Assembly (NCBI GenBank): GCA_903909415.1
Contig: CAIVVS010000254.1
Span: 1 to 9,593, forward strand
Source: an uncultured Pseudomonadota bacterium
GTDB taxonomy: Bacteria > Pseudomonadota > Gammaproteobacteria > Burkholderiales > SG8-39
Direction of reading: 5' to 3'
DNA length: 9,593 nt
Shown piece by piece: positions 4,817-9,593 of this stretch (its first letter is position 1; every line of letters begins with the position of its first letter). The notes under the pieces are model-generated. The model searched no databases. It was not told the origin of the DNA and saw nothing but the letters and a program-made list of their open reading frames with translations. The translations under genes were made by a program, and so were the position numbers.

Positions 4817-6544
4817 TCAGCCCGCGGCCAGCCGCATCTGGTCCCCGTCCGCTTCCATGCGGATGCGCTGCTCATGGAAGGCGGCCACCGCCGGGCGGTG
4901 CGCGATGCTGACGATCGCGGAGTGCGGCAGGGCCTCGCGCAGCACCGTGTAGGCGCGATGCTCGGAAGGCTCGTCCAGCGCCGACGTGGCCTCGTCGAGG
5001 AACACCCAGTCGGGCTTGTGCAGCAGCGCGCGGCATATCGCAAGCCGCTGCTGCTCGCCGCCGGACATCGACAGGCTCCAGTTGCCGGTTTCGTCCAGCC
5101 GGTCCGCGAATCGGTCCAGCTGTACCTTCGCCAGCGCCTCGCGCAGGTCCGCGTCGGGGAAGCTCCCGCCGGTCGCGGGGTAGGCGAGGGCATCGCGCAG
5201 GGTGCCGATGGGGATGTAGGGCTTCTGCGGGAGGAACAGCAGGCTCGCGCCGGCCGGCACCCGGATGCGCCCGCTCGCGAACGGCCAGATGCCGGCGATG
5301 GCCCGGAACAGCGTGCTCTTGCCGCTGCCCGAGGGGCCGGTCAGCAGGACGCGGGCGCCGCGCGGCAGCTCGAAGGCTGCATTGCTCAGCACCACCCGGC
5401 CCCCGGGCAGTGCCAGGTCCAGCGCGGACGAGCCGATCGCCGCCGCGCCGGGCACGCTGTCGCGATCCGCCTGCCGTGCGATGGTCTCGCCGCTGGCACG
5501 CTCGACGGCCTTGTGGAAGGTGAGCAGGCGGTCGACGCTCGCGCGCCAGTTGGCCAGCTGGGTGTAGCTGTCCACGAACCAGGACAGCGAACTCTGCACC
5601 TGGCCGAAGGCGCTTGCGATCTGCGACAGCCCGCCGAGCGTGATCGCGCCGCTGAAGTAGCGGTGGCCGGCGACGAAGTAGGGGAACACCACCGCCACCT
5701 GCGAGTAGCCGATGGTGAAGGCGCCCAGGCGCTTGGTGTAGAACATCAGCGCCCACCAGTTCTCGCGGATGTGGTCCAGCCGCGTGAGCAGGCCCGCCTG
5801 CTCGGTGGCCTCGCCACGGTACAGCGCGACCCCCTCGGCATGCTCGCGCAAGCGCACCAGGTTGAAGCGGAAGTCCGCCTCCAGCCGCTCCTGGTGGAAG
5901 TTCAGCCCGATCAGCTTGCGTCCCACGTAGTGCGTGAGGACGCTGCCCGCCACGGCGTAGATCAGCGCGGCCCAGACCATGTAGCCGGCGATCTCGATGC
6001 CGAAGAGGGTGATCGGCCCGGACACCGACCAGAGGATGGCGACGAAGGAGGCCAGCGTGACGCATTCACGCATCAGGCCGAGGCCCAGCGACAGCGTGCC
6101 GCTGGTGAACAGGCGCATGTCCTCGGCGATGCGCTGGTCGGGGTTGTCCGTGCCCAGGTTCTCGAGCTCCAGGCGGTAGTAGACCTGGTTGCCCATCCAT
6201 TCCTTCAGGTACTGCCTGCTGAGCCAGATGCGCCAGCGCATCTCCAGCATCTGCTGCAGGTAGGTACGGTAGATCGACACCACGATGAACACCGCCGCCA
6301 GGAAGCAGAAGTACTGCATCAGGGGCAGGAAGTCGCCCTCGGCCTTCTGCTCGAGCATGTTGAAGAACTGCCGGTTCCAGTCGTTCAGTTCGACCAGCAG
6401 GTAGACGTTGCCCAGGGTGAGCGCCACGATGGCCGCCAGCAGGCCCCATGCCTGCCACTTCTCCTCCGACTTCCAGTAGGGTGTGGACAACTGCCAGATC
6501 TTGCCCAGGAAGGAACGGGCGCCTATCAACAAGCTGGGGGCCAT
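4817..6544 (-). CDS. SbmA/BacA-YddA family ABC transporter, fused permease and ATPase
   Basis: A 575-residue half-transporter with its membrane domain fused to its ATPase, expected to work as a homodimer in the inner membrane. The N-terminal half is the ABC_membrane_2 (SbmA/BacA/YddA) type, with hydrophobic helices near 33-51, 74-92, 160-180, 183-204 and 276-293. The family stretch EADFRFNLVRLREHAEGVAL lies at 222-241. The ATPase has Walker A GPSGSGKST (403-411), Q-loop FLPQKPY (437-443), signature LSMSGGEQQR (491-500), Walker B WVFLDEATSALD (513-524) and H-loop His549. All catalytic motifs are intact. Relatives include E. coli YddA, peptide importers SbmA/BacA (which lack an ATPase) and peroxisomal ABCD proteins; the substrate is unknown. 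The frame opens at 6610, but ATG 6544 is preferred because GGAG lies 7 bases upstream and the next residues match the family start. It follows nnr by 69 bases and is probably last in the TRAP-nnr operon. Confidence 0.92.
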   Translation of the reverse strand: MAPSLLIGARSFLGKIWQLSTPYWKSEEKWQAWGLLAAIVALTLGNVYLLVELNDWNRQFFNMLEQKAEGDFLPLMQYFCFLAAVFIVVSIYRTYLQQMLEMRWRIWLSRQYLKEWMGNQVYYRLELENLGTDNPDQRIAEDMRLFTSGTLSLGLGLMRECVTLASFVAILWSVSGPITLFGIEIAGYMVWAALIYAVAGSVLTHYVGRKLIGLNFHQERLEADFRFNLVRLREHAEGVALYRGEATEQAGLLTRLDHIRENWWALMFYTKRLGAFTIGYSQVAVVFPYFVAGHRYFSGAITLGGLSQIASAFGQVQSSLSWFVDSYTQLANWRASVDRLLTFHKAVERASGETIARQADRDSVPGAAAIGSSALDLALPGGRVVLSNAAFELPRGARVLLTGPSGSGKSTLFRAIAGIWPFASGRIRVPAGASLLFLPQKPYIPIGTLRDALAYPATGGSFPDADLREALAKVQLDRFADRLDETGNWSLSMSGGEQQRLAICRALLHKPDWVFLDEATSALDEPSEHRAYTVLREALPHSAIVSIAHRPAVAAFHEQRIRMEADGDQMRLAAG

Positions 6545-6551
6545 GCGGTAA

Positions 6552-6555
6552 CTCC
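6552..6555 (-). promoter_or_regulatory. Ribosome binding site (GGAG) fixing the ABC transporter start
   Basis: GGAG on the minus strand lies 7 bases before ATG 6544. It argues against the 22-residue longer frame starting at 6610. Confidence 0.7.
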
Positions 6556-6613
6556 GTATCGGGATTGCGTGGTTGGCGGCGGCCGCTTGGCGCAGCCCAT
6601 CCGCCGGCAAGGG

Positions 6614-8098
6614 TCAGTCTGGCGAGAGGGGGCGTTCGTTCAGCAGACAGCGTGCGTGGTCGATCAGTTCCGAGGCCGACACGCCCAGCGGCCCGCTTGC
6701 GGCCGCCATGCAGCGTTCGCCGGCGACGCCGTGCAGCCAGACCGCCGCTGCCAGCGCCGGCCCCGGCAAGGCGCCCTGGGCGACCAGGCCGGCAAGCAGG
6801 CCGGTCAGCGCGTCACCCATGCCCGCCGCCGCCATGCCGGGATGGCCGCTGGCATTGATGGACCAGCGGCCATCGGGCGCGGCCAGCACGCTGCCGTTGC
6901 CCTTGAGCACCACCTCCGCGCGGTACCTGGCGGCGAGCGCACGAGCGGACCCGAGCCGGTCAGCCTGGATGTCACCGACCGGCTTGCCAAGCAGTCGCGC
7001 CGCTTCGCCTGGGTGCGGCGTGATGAGGGTCGGGTGCGCACGCCCGGCGCACCGGCCTGCCAGTGCCGCATCCATGGCGATCAGGTTGAGCGCGTCGGCG
7101 TCCAGCACCAGCGGGCCGCTGAAATCCAGCGCGCGGCCGACCAGCACGGCGGCACGCGCATCCGTGCCCATGCCCGGGCCGGCCGCAAGCACGTCGCAGC
7201 CGGCGTCCAGCACGGCTTCCGCGGAACGCAGCATGAGCTCCGGCACCAGCGGGTCCACGGTCATGGCCGGATCCAGCATGCCGACGAGCACCCGGCCGGC
7301 GCCGGTGCGCAGTGCGGCGCGACCCGCAATCAGCGCGGCACCGGCCATGCCGGCCGCGCCGCCGACGAGCCCCGCGGTGCCGGCCGAGCCCTTGTGGAAA
7401 TTCAGCGGCCGCGGCGCCAGCAGGCCGCGCAACGCGGTCGCATCCAGCAAGCGGCCGGAGGCGGCATCGGACGGCGCGATGCCCAGCGTTTCCACGGTGA
7501 CCTCGCCCGCGTGGTCCGGCCCGTCCAGCGTGAGCAGCCCCGGCTTGAGGCCGATGAAGCTGACCGTGTGCGATGCGCGCACCGCGCAGCCGAGCACGGC
7601 GCCGGTGTCGGAATGGATGCCGCTGGGCACGTCCAGCGCGAGCACCGGGCCGCGGTTCCGGTCGCGCCAGTCGTTCAGCCTGCCAACCAGGTCCGCATGG
7701 AGTCCGTCGAGCGGACGCGCCAGGCCGATGCCGATCAGGCCGTCGACCACGGCGTCCCAGTTGCCGGAAGCCGGCCAGGCGGTTTCGATGGCGCCGCCGC
7801 AGGCCAACCAGGCGTCGTGCGCGGCGCGTGCATCCGGCCCGAGCGACTGCGGCTTGCCGGTGAACACCAGCGTGACCCGGTAGAACCATTCGCGCATGCA
7901 TCGCGCGAGTACGAAGGCATCACCGCCGTTGTTGCCGGGGCCGGCCAGCACCAGTGCCGATCGCGCCGCTGGCGCCACTGCGCGCAGGCGCGCGGCGGCG
8001 GCGCGGCCGGCCAGTTGCATCAGGGGCGCAGGGTCCGGGCGCGACAGCTCCGCCGACTCAATGCGGCGGATCGCCGCGGTGGTGTGGATGGCTTGCAT
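6614..8098 (-). CDS. nnr: Bifunctional NAD(P)HX epimerase / ADP-dependent NAD(P)HX dehydratase
   Basis: A 494-residue metabolite-repair enzyme. Its N-terminal YjeF_N domain interconverts R and S forms of hydrated NADH/NADPH, and its C-terminal ribokinase-like domain dehydrates the S form using ADP (bacterial type). The epimerase half (about 1-215) has GPGNNGGDAFVLAR (53-66), DGLIGIGLARPL (119-130), LDVPSGIHSDTG (155-166) and FIGLKPGLLT (181-190). The dehydratase half (about 230-490) has HKGSAGTAGLVGGAAGMAGA (235-254), LAAGPGMG (304-311), LDADALN (332-338), TPHPGEAARLLG (360-371), KGNGSVLA (399-406) and SGHPGMAAAGMGDALTG (417-433), whose GMGD Asp429 is the usual catalytic base. The domain order and length are normal for Nnr. 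The ATG at 8098 is only 4 bases beyond the dctM stop, so translation is coupled; the AAGG there sits unusually close to the ATG. Pairing with a TRAP carrier is not the usual nnr neighbourhood (often tsaE or queG) and probably reflects operon shuffling. Confidence 0.95.
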   Translation of the reverse strand: MQAIHTTAAIRRIESAELSRPDPAPLMQLAGRAAAARLRAVAPAARSALVLAGPGNNGGDAFVLARCMREWFYRVTLVFTGKPQSLGPDARAAHDAWLACGGAIETAWPASGNWDAVVDGLIGIGLARPLDGLHADLVGRLNDWRDRNRGPVLALDVPSGIHSDTGAVLGCAVRASHTVSFIGLKPGLLTLDGPDHAGEVTVETLGIAPSDAASGRLLDATALRGLLAPRPLNFHKGSAGTAGLVGGAAGMAGAALIAGRAALRTGAGRVLVGMLDPAMTVDPLVPELMLRSAEAVLDAGCDVLAAGPGMGTDARAAVLVGRALDFSGPLVLDADALNLIAMDAALAGRCAGRAHPTLITPHPGEAARLLGKPVGDIQADRLGSARALAARYRAEVVLKGNGSVLAAPDGRWSINASGHPGMAAAGMGDALTGLLAGLVAQGALPGPALAAAVWLHGVAGERCMAAASGPLGVSASELIDHARCLLNERPLSPD

Positions 8099-8102
8099 GG
8101 CC

Positions 8103-9422
8103 TTACTTTGGCGCGCCCATGACCGTATCGGGCAGCCAGGTCACGGTGACCGGGAACACGGTGATGATCGCGATCGCCACCAGCATCATGACGAAGAACG
8201 GAATCGCGGCGCGCGCGATGGTGTTCGAGTCCTTGCCGGTCATGTTCTGGAGCACGAACAGGTTGAAGCCGACCGGCGGCGTGACCTCCGCGATCTCCAC
8301 CAGCAGCACGATGAAGATGCCGAACCAGATGAGGTCTAAGCCCGCCTTCTGGATCATGGGCAGCACCACGGCCGAGGTCAGCACGATCATCGAGATGCCG
8401 TCCAGCGCGGTGCCGAGGATGATGTACACCACCGAGAGCAACGCGATCAGCGCGTAGGGCGACAGGCCGAGGGCCCCCACCCACTCGGCCAGGGCGCGCG
8501 GCACGCCGGTGTAACCCATGGTCATGGACAGGAACTTTGCGCCGGCGAGGATGAACATGATCATGCAGGACACCCGCGTGGCGCCCATCAGGCTGTCGCT
8601 GAAGCTCTTCCAGCTGAGCGAGCCGCCCCACCAGGCCAGCGCGAGCGAGCCCAGCACGCCGTAGGCGGCGCATTCCGTCGCCGTGGCCCAGCCCTTGACC
8701 AGCACCACGACGATGAACACGATCAGCAGCGTGCAGGGAATCAGGCTGCCCGAGAGGCGCAGCTTTTCCATGAAGCTCGTCGGCGGGTCCGCCGCCGGCA
8801 CGCGCTCGGGATGGCGCCAGGACCACCAGGCGATGTAGCCGGAGAACAGTGCCATCAGTATGAAGCCGGGGATGAAGCCCGCCAGGAAGATGCGGATGAT
8901 GGAGGCTTCCGCCGCAACCGCGTACACCACCATGGTGATGGACGGAGGGATCAGGATGCCCAGCGTGCCGGCTGTGGCCAGGGCCCCGAGCGCGAGGCGC
9001 TCGTCGTAGCCACGCCGGACCAGTTCCGGCAGCGCGACCTTGGAAATGGTCGCGCAGGTGGCCGCCGACGATCCGGACACCGAGCCGAAGATGCCGCAGC
9101 CGAGGATGGTGGTGTGCATCAGCCGGCCGGGGACGCGGTTCAGCCAGGGCGACAGGCCCTCGAACATCTCCTCCGACAGCCGGGTGCGGAACAGGATCTC
9201 GCCCATCCAGATGAACAGCGGCAGGGCGGCGAGTTCCCAGGACGCATTCGCGCCCCAGAAAGCGGAAAACAGGTTCTTCGCCGTGACCGAAGGCGTCAGG
9301 CTCGTGAACGCCAGCATGCCGATGCCCCCGACGATGGCCAGGGTCATGGCGATCCAGACGCCGCCTGCGAGCAGCAGCATCATCACCAGCAGCAGGATCC
9401 CGCCGATCTCGATCAGGTTCAT
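8103..9422 (-). CDS. dctM: TRAP transporter large permease (DctM subunit)
   Basis: A 439-residue inner-membrane protein, the ion-coupled translocation subunit of a tripartite ATP-independent periplasmic carrier. It is highly hydrophobic, with about 11-12 segments, beginning NLIEIGGILLLVMMLLLAGG (2-21). Family signatures are ALPLFIWMGEILFRTRLSEEMF (66-87), GCGIFGSVSGSSAATCATIS (108-127), ALGALATAGTLGILIPPS (144-161) and EVTPPVGFNLFVLQ (379-392), the last two being the paired helical-hairpin motifs of the DctM fold. A longer frame opens at 9548, but its extra 42 residues are Ser/Arg-rich, overlap the dctQ end and do not resemble the family, so ATG 9422 is used. It is 31 bases from the dctQ stop and 4 bases from nnr. 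Substrate is unknown: it depends on a periplasmic binding protein not in the window, usually a C4-dicarboxylate, sialic acid or other organic acid. Confidence 0.95.
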   Translation of the reverse strand: MNLIEIGGILLLVMMLLLAGGVWIAMTLAIVGGIGMLAFTSLTPSVTAKNLFSAFWGANASWELAALPLFIWMGEILFRTRLSEEMFEGLSPWLNRVPGRLMHTTILGCGIFGSVSGSSAATCATISKVALPELVRRGYDERLALGALATAGTLGILIPPSITMVVYAVAAEASIIRIFLAGFIPGFILMALFSGYIAWWSWRHPERVPAADPPTSFMEKLRLSGSLIPCTLLIVFIVVVLVKGWATATECAAYGVLGSLALAWWGGSLSWKSFSDSLMGATRVSCMIMFILAGAKFLSMTMGYTGVPRALAEWVGALGLSPYALIALLSVVYIILGTALDGISMIVLTSAVVLPMIQKAGLDLIWFGIFIVLLVEIAEVTPPVGFNLFVLQNMTGKDSNTIARAAIPFFVMMLVAIAIITVFPVTVTWLPDTVMGAPK

Positions 9423-9453
9423 GGCTCGGATGTCATCGATCGATTCGCCCGGC

Positions 9454-9593
9454 TCAGATGTCTTCGCTGAAGTCGCCGCGGGCGTGGCGCTCCTTGACCG
9501 CGACCTCGTAGCGCGGCCGGCCGCCGGCCAGCACGGTGACGAGTTCATCGGCCACTGCCATCGCCAGCAGCACCGCGCCCAGCACGAAGCTGG
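9454..9593 (-). CDS. dctQ: TRAP transporter small permease (DctQ subunit), C-terminal end
   Basis: The last 45 codons of a minus-strand gene whose start lies right of the window. They read as a final membrane helix (SFVLGAVLLAMAVADELVTV, first 20 visible residues) followed by a short charged tail ending DFSEDI and TGA at 9454-9456. This is the usual C-terminus of a DctQ subunit, which supports the DctM permease, and its position 31 bases upstream of dctM is the normal TRAP order. The assignment rests on context plus the helix-and-tail pattern, as the conserved core is outside the window. Confidence 0.8.
   Translation of the reverse strand, partial: SFVLGAVLLAMAVADELVTVLAGGRPRYEVAVKERHARGDFSEDI

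Noticed and set aside
4874..8122. A very long plus-strand open frame (over 1000 codons) opposite the ABC transporter and nnr genes
   Set aside because: It is antisense to two genes with intact family motifs, and its translation is low-complexity Arg/Ala/Gln/His-rich with no recognisable domain. Long antisense frames are expected in very GC-rich coding DNA.
9419..9436. A five-codon minus-strand micro-ORF whose TGA overlaps the dctM ATG (ATGA)
   Set aside because: The geometry would suit translational coupling, but there is no convincing ribosome binding site and such short frames arise easily by chance.
1..9593. Mobile elements, CRISPR, tRNA/rRNA, toxin-antitoxin or defence genes
   Set aside because: No transposase or integrase motif, no regularly spaced repeats, no tRNA-like cloverleaf and no composition break were seen on either strand.

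Overview
The window looks like chromosomal DNA from a high-GC proteobacterium. A betaproteobacterium (Burkholderiales or Rhodocyclales type) is my best guess. The basis is the very GC-rich codon use, the gene families present (RoxA-type ribosomal oxygenase, YddA/SbmA-type ABC exporter, TRAP carrier, membrane-anchored FMN glutamate synthase) and the lipoprotein style. Taxonomy cannot be settled from this sequence alone. There are no RNA genes, insertion sequences, CRISPR arrays or integrase remnants, and coding density is high.

Left block (1-1967, minus strand): a gene for a ribosomal oxygenase (RoxA/YcfD, JmjC-cupin type) is followed 21 bases later by a small protein of the DUF7931/phospholipase-D-like kind. 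Beyond it, with its own -10 box, is the 5' part of a short Ala-Pro-rich lipoprotein cut by the window edge.

Middle block (2107-4771, plus strand, divergent from roxA): a PrxQ/Bcp-like peroxiredoxin is joined by a 1-base gap to a SlyD-like FKBP prolyl isomerase. After 126 bases comes a membrane-anchored FMN/3Fe-4S glutamate-synthase-family protein that lacks a glutaminase domain. The 139-bp roxA/peroxiredoxin gap holds a perfect TATAAT for roxA and a 9-bp direct repeat.

Right block (4817-9593, minus strand, convergent with the middle block): the end of a TRAP small permease (DctQ), the TRAP large permease (DctM), the bifunctional NAD(P)HX repair enzyme Nnr and an SbmA/YddA-like ABC transporter lie in that order with short gaps, so they are probably one transcript. 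The TRAP binding protein is not in the window and may lie beyond the right edge. Two perfect GC-rich hairpins sit between the convergent ends at 4751-4812.

The blocks share a loose theme of redox and proteome maintenance: peroxide removal, NAD(P)H repair, protein folding and ribosome hydroxylation. I see no clear evidence of a new dedicated system such as a defence island or biosynthetic cluster. The more interesting leads are the roxA-DUF7931 pairing, the glutaminase-less membrane glutamate synthase, the peroxiredoxin without the usual resolving cysteine, and the repeat in the roxA leader.
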